This document shows positions 9,644-16,894 of a stretch of 32,634 nucleotides of DNA, one piece after another. The first letter of the stretch is position 1. Each line of letters opens with the position of its first letter. Position numbers and translations under genes: made by a program. The notes under the pieces were generated by a model, which was not told the origin of the DNA, made no database searches, and saw only the letters and a list, made by a program, of their open reading frames with translations. This DNA comes from an uncultured Bacilli bacterium (GTDB lineage Bacteria; Bacillota_I; Bacilli_A; RF39; UBA660), in the NCBI GenBank assembly GCA_944358545.1, contig CALVRJ010000015.1:1-32634 (forward strand), given 5' to 3'.

Positions 9644-12580
9644 ATGTACTTAAAAGAAATAAAAGCTCACGGTTTTAAATCTTTTGCCGATAAAACGGAC
9701 ATCGTTTTTACAAATGGCATTAATGGAATTGTTGGACCAAATGGTTCTGGGAAAAGTAATGTTGTCGATGCCGTCCGCTGGGTTTTAGGTGAACAATCAG
9801 TAAAATCTCTGCGTGGAGACGGTTCAATGACAGACGTTATTTTCTCAGGCAGCAAAAGTAGAGGAGCCATGAACGTTGCCTCAGTATCTTTAATCTTTGA
9901 TAATACAGATAAATATTTGCCAATTGAATATGATGAAGTTGAAATCAAAAGACGTGTCTACCGTGATGGCACCAATGAATATTTTTTAAATGGTGGCAGA
10001 GTCAGACTGAAAGATATAACTAATTTCCTTTTAGATAGTGGCATTGCCAAAGAAAGTTTTAACATTATTTCTCAAGGCAAGATTGAAGAAATAATTAGTA
10101 GTAAGCCTCAAGACAGAAGAGCAATTTTCGAAGAGGCAGCAGGTGTTTTAAAATATAAAAGAAGAAAAGAAGAAGCCCTGCACAAATTAGAAAAAACTAA
10201 AGATAATGAATCTAGAGTAGGGGACATCTTGAAAGAAACTGAAGATAGACTCGCTCCCCTTAAAGAAGCCAAAGAAAAAGCCGAAAGTTATACGAAAACT
10301 AAAAAAGAATTAGAAAGTATTGAAATCGCCTTAATAACCGAAGAAATTACTAACATTAACTTTGAATATCAAGAAAATAAAGAAACAATTGAAAAATTAA
10401 AAAACGAACTTTTAAAAATAACCTCAAGTAATGCTTTAGGTGAAGCTAAAATTGAAGAATATAAAGTCAAAATAACTGATATTGATACTGAAATAAACGC
10501 TTTTCAAAATAAATTACTTGAGCTTACTGCTTTAGTTCAAAAATTAGATGGTCAAAAAGACTTATTAGCTGAAAAGCAAAAACATGAAGAAAATAAATCA
10601 AAAATCGAAGAAACTATTCTTAAACTAAAAAATGATGAACTATCACTTGAAACGTCATTAGACGAAATCAATATAAACATCAGTAATTTATCTAATGAAA
10701 TTCAAAAAATAACTGAAAATATTAATAACGAAAACCAAAAACTCGAAAACGAGAAAAAAACTAAACAAACCTTAGAACAAAAACTAACTAATTTAATTAG
10801 ACAAAATCATAATTTAACCGTTCGTGCCGAATACTTAAAAAACAATATCGAAAATGGTGGCGGTCTTCCAGAAGCCGTTAAGAGAGTTCTAAATAATCCA
10901 CGATTAAGTGGAATTCATAATACAATTGGAAACCTCATCGAAGTCGATGAAAAATATAATCTTGCCATTTCTTCCGCTTTAGGTTATAGTGCGAACAATA
11001 TCATTACAGATAATGAAGAAAGCGCGAAAGAAGCCATCAATTTTCTAAAAAAAATTGGGCGGGCAACATTCTTCCCACTAAGTACCATCAAGCCTAAAAC
11101 AGTTGAGTCATCAATATTAACCGAATTAAAAAAAGAACCAGGCTTTATTGGCATTGCTAGTAATCTAATTAAATACGATAAAATATATAGTAATATTATG
11201 TTAAATCAATTAGGAACAATTATTATCATTGATAATTTAGATAATGCAACCAGAATAGGGCGCAAAATAAATCATCGGTACCGCTTAGTTACCTTAGATG
11301 GTGATATGGTCAATATAGGTGGTTCGATGACAGGCGGTCGGCAAAATAAACCCAAAAACATTATCTCTGATAAATATGAACTAGAAACAGTTTTAAAGCA
11401 GATCACTAAAAATGAAACTGAAACTAAAGAACTTGAAAACGAAATCAATGAAACAGATTATAACCTCAAAAAATATGAAGATAGAGTTTATCTTTTAAGC
11501 AAAGATAAAATGCTTAAAAACGATTCTTTAGAAACAGCTTGTACTAAACAAAAGTCATTAAAAGATGATATTACTAAAATAAAACAAGAACTTAAAACCA
11601 ATGATAATCTTAAAAACGGTTCTATTTCCAAAGAACGTGAAGACATTATGGAAAAATATTATGCCGCTCTTAAAATGAAAAACGAAGTATCAAATACTAT
11701 AGATAACCTTACTAAAGAGAAAAAGGATTTAAATGAAGCCTTAGAAGATTATCAAATATCTTTAAAGAAAGAAAATAGTACATATACTTCTAAAACTAAT
11801 GAATTAAAAGACTTAGAAGTAAAATCTGGAAGAATGGATGTTAAACTTGATAATTTATTAAACAGTTTAAGTGAAAACTATCATATGACATATGAACGAG
11901 CTAAAGAAACATATAAACTTGAAATAGATTACGATATTGCCAAAGAAAAAGTTCGTAAACTAAAGAAAACCATTGAATCTCTTGGACCAGTAAATTTAAC
12001 TGCACCCGAAGAATATGCCGAAGTAAGTCAAAAATATGAATTTTTAACAGGACAGTTAAATGATTTAAATCAAGCTGAAGCAACATTGCATGAAATAATT
12101 AAAACGATGGATAAAGTGATGATTAAAGAGTTTTCCGAAACATTCAATAAAATAAATAATAGTTTTTCTGAAACATTTAAAGAATTGTTTAAAGGCGGAA
12201 GAGCAAATTTAAAATTAACCGACCCAGATAATATGCTTGAAACCGGCGTTGAAATAATTGCCTCACCGCCTGGTAAGAAATTAACTAGCATTTCACTTTT
12301 GTCCGGTGGCGAAAAAACATTAACCGCCATCAGTTTACTGTTTGCTATAATTAAAACAAAAGCATCGCCATTCTGCATCTTAGATGAAGTAGAAGCGGCT
12401 TTAGATGAAGCAAACGTTGATACCTTTGGTAAATATATTACCAAACTTAAAAATCGCTCACAGTTCATCATTATAACCCATAAAAAGAAAACAATGGAAT
12501 ATGCCGATATTTTATACGGAATAACGATGCAAGAATCAGGAGTTAGTAAACTTGTAAGCGTTCGCTTAGAAGATATTTAG
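9644..12580 (+). CDS. smc: Chromosome segregation ATPase SMC, short form
   Basis: SMC dimers, with ScpA and ScpB, organise and help segregate the chromosome. Visible parts in order: Walker A GPNGSGKS (residues 31-38); Q-loop region ISQGKIEEI; first coiled coil from about residue 170; hinge about 405-565, with GGGLPEAVKRVL, SALGY and VNIGGSMTGG; second coiled coil; signature LSGGEKT at 886; and Walker B FCILDEVEAALDEAN. The protein is 978 aa against about 1190 for Bacillus SMC. The head and hinge are complete, so the deficit is in the two coiled-coil arms, as in Mycoplasma SMCs of similar length. RBS AAGGTGA is 4 nt before ATG. The usual partner ftsY is not downstream; an unknown gene follows after 14 nt. 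Confidence 0.95.
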   Translation: MYLKEIKAHGFKSFADKTDIVFTNGINGIVGPNGSGKSNVVDAVRWVLGEQSVKSLRGDGSMTDVIFSGSKSRGAMNVASVSLIFDNTDKYLPIEYDEVEIKRRVYRDGTNEYFLNGGRVRLKDITNFLLDSGIAKESFNIISQGKIEEIISSKPQDRRAIFEEAAGVLKYKRRKEEALHKLEKTKDNESRVGDILKETEDRLAPLKEAKEKAESYTKTKKELESIEIALITEEITNINFEYQENKETIEKLKNELLKITSSNALGEAKIEEYKVKITDIDTEINAFQNKLLELTALVQKLDGQKDLLAEKQKHEENKSKIEETILKLKNDELSLETSLDEININISNLSNEIQKITENINNENQKLENEKKTKQTLEQKLTNLIRQNHNLTVRAEYLKNNIENGGGLPEAVKRVLNNPRLSGIHNTIGNLIEVDEKYNLAISSALGYSANNIITDNEESAKEAINFLKKIGRATFFPLSTIKPKTVESSILTELKKEPGFIGIASNLIKYDKIYSNIMLNQLGTIIIIDNLDNATRIGRKINHRYRLVTLDGDMVNIGGSMTGGRQNKPKNIISDKYELETVLKQITKNETETKELENEINETDYNLKKYEDRVYLLSKDKMLKNDSLETACTKQKSLKDDITKIKQELKTNDNLKNGSISKEREDIMEKYYAALKMKNEVSNTIDNLTKEKKDLNEALEDYQISLKKENSTYTSKTNELKDLEVKSGRMDVKLDNLLNSLSENYHMTYERAKETYKLEIDYDIAKEKVRKLKKTIESLGPVNLTAPEEYAEVSQKYEFLTGQLNDLNQAEATLHEIIKTMDKVMIKEFSETFNKINNSFSETFKELFKGGRANLKLTDPDNMLETGVEIIASPPGKKLTSISLLSGGEKTLTAISLLFAIIKTKASPFCILDEVEAALDEANVDTFGKYITKLKNRSQFIIITHKKKTMEYADILYGITMQESGVSKLVSVRLEDI

Positions 12581-12594
12581 GAAGGAAATGAAAA

Positions 12595-13848
12595 ATGAAT
12601 AAAAGAATAGTTACTATAAACGGCGTTAATTATGTATTTGTGTTAGATGGAAAAACGGTTTCTGCCTTTAAATATAAAAATGGGATGCCCCAAATAATTG
12701 ACCCTCATTTCGCAACTAATTCCATCATGAATCAAACTATAATCGAAACAATACAGTTGATTAAAGATGAATTAAAAAAAGAAATCATAAGTAAAAAATA
12801 TACTAAAACAGATGACTATCATAACGAATTTCAAAAACGCCTACATGATACAGAGATTCCAATCTTAAAAAAATTTGGTAAAATTGACCTCACTAGAAGA
12901 AAAGAGTATGGTGAAGCTTTAAAAGAACTAGATGAAACATTTAAAATGACTTTAGAAAACAAAGAAACCAAAAAAGACGCCGTCGAAAAAAACATTGATG
13001 TTAACTTACAAACATTGTTTAAAGAAAATGGCATCACCGAATATAAAGTTAGTAAATCAGGTTCCGTTATAACTTATATGAAAGACGGTATTCCTCATAC
13101 AATTAATCAAGTAAATCCAGATACAAATATCTATGAAATCATTATTCAAAATATCGAATTTGATAAAATGAATAATCGTGATGAAATAGACAAAAGTATT
13201 AAAGAAGCGATGGAAACACAAAGACGAACAGTTTTACATGAAAATGATACTGTTGCTATTTCTAAAGCTGAATATCCATTAGATCAAATAGCTGACTATC
13301 TTAAGGAAAATTATCACATTAAAAACATATATGGCGTAAGACAAACTGATAAAACTATAACTGATGGTACAATCATGGTTGACTTCGGTGAAGGATTTAA
13401 ACCAGTATTTGTCAAATTAGAAGATAGTGGTAAAACCAAAATATCATTTGGCGAAGCAAAACAAATTGATAATAATCACAATGTTACCCCGCAAAAAGCA
13501 AGCAATGCTGATACTAAAAAGCAAGACGACATAAACCAAAACGTCGATGAATATATTAAAGATAACACTTTAAATAGTATTGAAGAAAAAGAAAAAAATG
13601 GCCAAGCTATAACCCAAGAAGAACAAGATATTCTTGACAAATATAAAGAAAGCGATAAAGAAAACCCAGAAGAAATTGTTAATGATGGTCCACAAAACGA
13701 GCTTACTAAAGCGAAAGTCAAAAAATTAATTCCCACTAAAAATCAGTTTGCTAAAGCTGCATTTGCTAATCCTTTGTTCTTAACCTTTATAAGTGGAGCA
13801 ACCTTTGGTCTTGGAGTCATATGTATTATAGAAACAATTTTTAATTAA
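12595..13848 (+). CDS. Unknown tail-anchored protein downstream of smc
   Basis: A 417-aa protein of unknown function. It starts 14 nt after the smc stop with GGAAGGAAATG upstream and no promoter in between, so it is likely co-transcribed with smc. Residues 1-60 and about 145-180 look like two related segments (VTINGVNYVFVLDGKTVSAF and YKVSKSGSVITYMKDGIPHT, each followed by an NxIMNQTI or NIYEIII helix), suggesting an internal duplication. A charged, helical middle part follows, then an Asn/Lys/Glu-rich linker (about 290-385), and a single C-terminal hydrophobic helix FLTFISGATFGLGVICIIET. There is no N-terminal signal, so the bulk would face the cytoplasm in a tail-anchored topology. I recognise no family. 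Confidence 0.75.
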   Translation: MNKRIVTINGVNYVFVLDGKTVSAFKYKNGMPQIIDPHFATNSIMNQTIIETIQLIKDELKKEIISKKYTKTDDYHNEFQKRLHDTEIPILKKFGKIDLTRRKEYGEALKELDETFKMTLENKETKKDAVEKNIDVNLQTLFKENGITEYKVSKSGSVITYMKDGIPHTINQVNPDTNIYEIIIQNIEFDKMNNRDEIDKSIKEAMETQRRTVLHENDTVAISKAEYPLDQIADYLKENYHIKNIYGVRQTDKTITDGTIMVDFGEGFKPVFVKLEDSGKTKISFGEAKQIDNNHNVTPQKASNADTKKQDDINQNVDEYIKDNTLNSIEEKEKNGQAITQEEQDILDKYKESDKENPEEIVNDGPQNELTKAKVKKLIPTKNQFAKAAFANPLFLTFISGATFGLGVICIIETIFN

Positions 13849-13851
13849 AAC

Positions 13852-13880
13852 AAAATTCTGATTAATTTCAGAATTTTTTG
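13852..13880 (+). terminator. Terminator of the smc unit
   Basis: A perfect 10-bp stem, AAAATTCTGA (13852-13861) with TCAGAATTTT (13868-13877), and a TTAATT loop, followed by Ts. It starts 4 nt after the stop codon. Confidence 0.85.
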
Positions 13881-13941
13881 TTATGAAAAAAGCAAAATGT
13901 ATTGTTTACACAAAAAATATATTTTATGCATAAAAATTAAT

Positions 13942-13984
13942 CCCCCTGAAAGCTTGATTTTTCTGGGGGGGGGGGGTGTACAAT
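13942..13984 (+). promoter_or_regulatory. Promoter with G12 tract in its spacer
   Basis: A -35-like TTGATT (13954-13959) and -10-like TACAAT (13979-13984) are 19 bp apart. The spacer contains 12 consecutive G (13965-13976). A length of G10 would restore the optimal 17-bp spacing. A C5 run at 13942-13946 followed by GAAA can pair with the TTTC...GGGGG around the tract, so a hairpin or cruciform spanning the -35 box is possible. Poly-G or poly-C tracts between promoter hexamers are a known phase-variation architecture in other bacteria. Here it is inferred from layout alone. Confidence 0.6.
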
Positions 13985-14012
13985 AAAATTGTATATAAAA
14001 GAGGTGATTTAA

Positions 14013-15200
14013 ATGAGAAGAATAAGAAGACATAGAAAAAAGAAACTAAATAAAATAATAGTTTTATCCGCATTTTGTTTATTATTTGTTATAACAGCCG
14101 GATATGCAGCTTTTTCAACAAATATAAGTTTACATGTTAAAGGAAATATATTAGAAGGTACAAGAGTAATCCAAGTCTGGGATGAAAATAGCAAGGCTGA
14201 TTTCCACTCAGATTATTATAAACAAAATATTTTAACTATAACATTTTTAAATAATAATAATGTACCAGAAAATGCCGTAGAGAGCTGGAATGTATCCGAA
14301 GATAAAGAGAGAGGAACCGTAAAAGCTTGGGTAGTATCAAATTCAAGTGATTCATCAAAGTATGATTTATATATTGGAGCTAAAGGAAAAGTAATAGCTA
14401 ATGAAGATAGTGGATATGTATTTTATGATTTTAGAGGGGTTAAAGAAATAAACTTTGATAATAATTATGATACAAGTAACGCAGTAGATATGACTAAAAT
14501 GTTTATGAATTGTACAAATTTACAAGCTTTAGATTTAAGTACCTTTGATACACGTGATGTAACAAGTATGTATGCGATGTTTTGTATGTGGGATGGCCTA
14601 AACAACATTGGATTAGAAAGCAAAATTGAATATATTAAATTTGGAAATAATTTTATTACTGACAACGTTCAAAATATGAGAAGTATGTTTGCAGGCCTTC
14701 GAAAGTTAAAAGAATTAGACGTTAGTAACTTTAATACATCTAACGTTACGACAATGTATCATATGTTTACAGAATGTGATGGTTTAAAGGAATTAGATTT
14801 AAGTAGTTTTGACACATCCAAAGTAACCGATATGGAACAAATGTTTGGAGAAAGCAAAAATTTAGAAACACTAGATTTAAGTAATTTTAATACAACTAAT
14901 GTCACAAATATGAAATGGATGTTTCAAGGATGTAGTAATTTAACAAATTTAAATATACGTAGCTTTAATACAAGCAAAGTAACAGATATGGAAGGTATGT
15001 TTGCTAAATGCTCGAATATTATAGAATTAGATTTATGTTCCTTTAATACATCTAACGCAGTAAATATGAAATGGATGTTTGGAGAAACACCTAACTTAAA
15101 ATTAATTAAAGTAAGTTCTAATTGGACAACAAATAATGCAGATACGCAAGACATGTTCGTATACAGTAATATATCATCTGTAACTACCGGGCAGTGTTAA
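14013..15200 (+). CDS. BspA-like surface protein with DUF285 leucine-rich repeats
   Basis: A 395-aa secreted or membrane-anchored protein. A very basic N-terminus (MRRIRRHRKKK) is followed by one hydrophobic segment (about residues 16-34) ending in AGYAAFSTN, an N-terminal signal/anchor common in Firmicute surface proteins. From about residue 150 it consists of roughly 24-residue repeats of the form M-xx-MF-xx-C-xx-L-xx-LDLS-x-F-NTS-x-VT, the DUF285/BspA-type repeat also abundant in Mycoplasma surface proteins. About nine copies are seen, the last degenerate. No LPxTG motif or second membrane helix occurs at the C-terminus, so anchoring would be by the N-terminal helix. A role in adhesion is plausible for the family. 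RBS AGAGGTGA is 7 nt before ATG. The promoter spacer carries G12. Confidence 0.85.
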   Translation: MRRIRRHRKKKLNKIIVLSAFCLLFVITAGYAAFSTNISLHVKGNILEGTRVIQVWDENSKADFHSDYYKQNILTITFLNNNNVPENAVESWNVSEDKERGTVKAWVVSNSSDSSKYDLYIGAKGKVIANEDSGYVFYDFRGVKEINFDNNYDTSNAVDMTKMFMNCTNLQALDLSTFDTRDVTSMYAMFCMWDGLNNIGLESKIEYIKFGNNFITDNVQNMRSMFAGLRKLKELDVSNFNTSNVTTMYHMFTECDGLKELDLSSFDTSKVTDMEQMFGESKNLETLDLSNFNTTNVTNMKWMFQGCSNLTNLNIRSFNTSKVTDMEGMFAKCSNIIELDLCSFNTSNAVNMKWMFGETPNLKLIKVSSNWTTNNADTQDMFVYSNISSVTTGQC

Positions 15201-15239
15201 AAAAATCATTTTTTTCTTTAAAAAATAAACCTTTTCCTG

Positions 15240-15245
15240 TATAAT
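15240..15245 (+). promoter_or_regulatory. -10 box of the ABC-F gene
   Basis: TATAAT at 15240-15245 is followed after 4 nt by the ribosome binding site GAGGTGA; the ATG is at 15262. The -35 is weak (TTAAAA-like). Transcription would begin almost at the binding site, giving a 5' UTR of about 10 nt. Confidence 0.55.
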
Positions 15246-15261
15246 GGAAGAGGTGATTTTT

Positions 15262-16857
15262 ATGTTACAAGTTAAAAATTTAAGTTTAAGATTCGGAAAA
15301 AGAATATTATTTGAAGATGTAAACCTAGAATTTAAACCACATGAATGTTATGGTGTTATTGGTGCCAATGGTGCTGGAAAAAGTACATTTTTAAAAATAT
15401 TAACTGGCGAAATCGAATCCACAACCGGTGAAGTAATAAAAGATAAATATGAAAGAATATCTGTTTTAAAGCAAAACCATAATGCATATGATGAATATAC
15501 TGTATTAGATACTGTAATAATGGGAAACAATAGATTATATCAAATAATGAAAGAAAAAGAAGTATTATATATGAAACCCGACTTCAATAATGAAGACGGC
15601 ATTAAAGTTGCTGCTCTCGAAGCCGAATTTGAATCGTTAAATGGCTGGGAAGCCGAAAGTAATGCTGCTATTCTTTTATCTGGTTTAGGATTAGATAATT
15701 CATATCATAATAAATATATGAAAGAATTAACCGATAAAGATAAAGTTAAAGTATTACTTGCTCAAAGTTTATTTGGAGACCCAGATATTTTACTATTAGA
15801 TGAACCGACTAATGGCCTTGATTTAAAAAGTAAAATATGGCTTGAAAATTTTCTCTTGGATTTTAAAGGAACTATTATACTTGTTTCCCATGACCGTCAT
15901 TTCTTAAATAAAATATGTACATACATGGTCGATATAGACCGTCAAAAAATAAAAATGACCGTTGGAAACTATGACTTCTGGTATCAGACAAATGAACTTA
16001 TGCAAAAGCAAATAAAAGAAGCTAATAAGAAAAAAGAAGCTAAAATAAAAGAATTAGAAAGCTTTATAGCTAGATTTTCTGCAAATGCATCAAAATCAAA
16101 ACAAGCCACATCTCGTAAAAAATTACTTGACAAAATAACACTAGATGAACTTATTCCATCATCTAGAAAATATCCATATATTAACTTTGAATACGAAAAA
16201 AGACTAGGCAAAGAAATAATAACCATAAGCAAAATAAACGTTACCATCAACGGCAAACAAATTCTCAAAAATTTTACTTTAAATATAAAACCAGGCGATA
16301 AAATAGCTTTAATTGGTGAAAATGAAATCGCTAAAACAACGCTTTTCAAAGTCATCATGGGTGAAATAACCCCAGATAGCGGTGAAATAAAAATAGGCTC
16401 AACTGTCATCATTTCATACTATCCTAAAAACCACGATAAATACTTTACCGAAGACGAAAATTTAATTGAATGGCTTCGCAAATATTCTGAAAACAAAGAA
16501 GATAGCTTTGTTCGTGGCTTTTTAGGTCGAATGCTATTTTCTGGTGAAGAAACCCTTAAAAGTGTTAAAGTATTATCCGGTGGTGAAAAAGTCAGATGCA
16601 TGTTTGCCAAAATGATGCTTAATAAAGGCAATGTCCTATTATTAGATGAACCAACTAATCATCTAGACATCGAATCAATTACCTCATTAAATAATGGATT
16701 ATCTAAATTTACTGGTCCAATTGTTATTTCAAGCTTTGATACTGAATTAATTAGAACTGTTGCCAACCGTTTAATTGATATTCATGAAGACGGAACATAC
16801 AAAGACAAACAAATGACATATGATGAATATTTGGAATATTTAGAAAAAACAAAATAA
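15262..16857 (+). CDS. ABC-F ATPase, YkpA/YbiT type, with one degenerate ATP site
   Basis: Cytosolic twin-NBD ABC-F protein (531 aa) without membrane helices; the family acts on ribosomes (translation factors, some antibiotic protection). The linker ANKKKEAKIKELESF...SKSKQATSRKK and the whole layout resemble the YkpA/YbiT group. NBD1: Walker A GANGAGKST (34-42), signature position LTDKDK (156-161), Walker B DILLLDEPTN, switch VSHDRH. NBD2: Walker A position GENEIAKTT (352-360), intact signature LSGGEK (438-443), Walker B NVLLLDEPTNHLD, switch position SSFD (Phe492 for His). Thus the site built from Walker A1/B1/His1 plus signature 2 is intact, while the other is degenerate apart from Walker B2. 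I start at 15262 (GAGGTGATTTTTATG); an ATG at 15244 lies in the promoter. Confidence 0.9.
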   Translation: MLQVKNLSLRFGKRILFEDVNLEFKPHECYGVIGANGAGKSTFLKILTGEIESTTGEVIKDKYERISVLKQNHNAYDEYTVLDTVIMGNNRLYQIMKEKEVLYMKPDFNNEDGIKVAALEAEFESLNGWEAESNAAILLSGLGLDNSYHNKYMKELTDKDKVKVLLAQSLFGDPDILLLDEPTNGLDLKSKIWLENFLLDFKGTIILVSHDRHFLNKICTYMVDIDRQKIKMTVGNYDFWYQTNELMQKQIKEANKKKEAKIKELESFIARFSANASKSKQATSRKKLLDKITLDELIPSSRKYPYINFEYEKRLGKEIITISKINVTINGKQILKNFTLNIKPGDKIALIGENEIAKTTLFKVIMGEITPDSGEIKIGSTVIISYYPKNHDKYFTEDENLIEWLRKYSENKEDSFVRGFLGRMLFSGEETLKSVKVLSGGEKVRCMFAKMMLNKGNVLLLDEPTNHLDIESITSLNNGLSKFTGPIVISSFDTELIRTVANRLIDIHEDGTYKDKQMTYDEYLEYLEKTK

Positions 16858-16894
16858 AAAGCTATAATGAAAAATAAAATCATTATAGCTTTTT
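16856..16894. terminator. Bidirectional terminator between ABC-F and AssT-like genes
   Basis: A 15-bp perfect inverted repeat, AAAAAGCTATAATGA (16856-16870) with its complement (16880-16894), and a 9-nt A-rich loop. It ends in T on one side and starts with A on the other, so it can serve both convergent genes. It overlaps the ABC-F stop and abuts the stop of the minus-strand gene. Confidence 0.9.

Noticed and set aside
12070-12471. Minus-strand open frame inside smc
   Set aside because: It lies wholly in the conserved ATPase head codons, has no ribosome binding site and no family-like features; it is a shadow of the Lys/Glu-rich coding strand.
14450-15180. Repeating units of about 72 nt as a CRISPR array or DNA satellite
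   Set aside because: The periodicity is that of the 24-residue protein repeat; DNA identity between units is low and there are no spacers.
15187-15222. A/T-only hairpin after the BspA-like gene as a terminator
   Set aside because: The possible A7/T7 pairing is too weak and has no GC base; left uncalled.
15984-16412. Minus-strand open frame of 142 codons over the ABC-F gene
   Set aside because: It is antisense to the conserved linker and NBD2 start, with no initiation signal.
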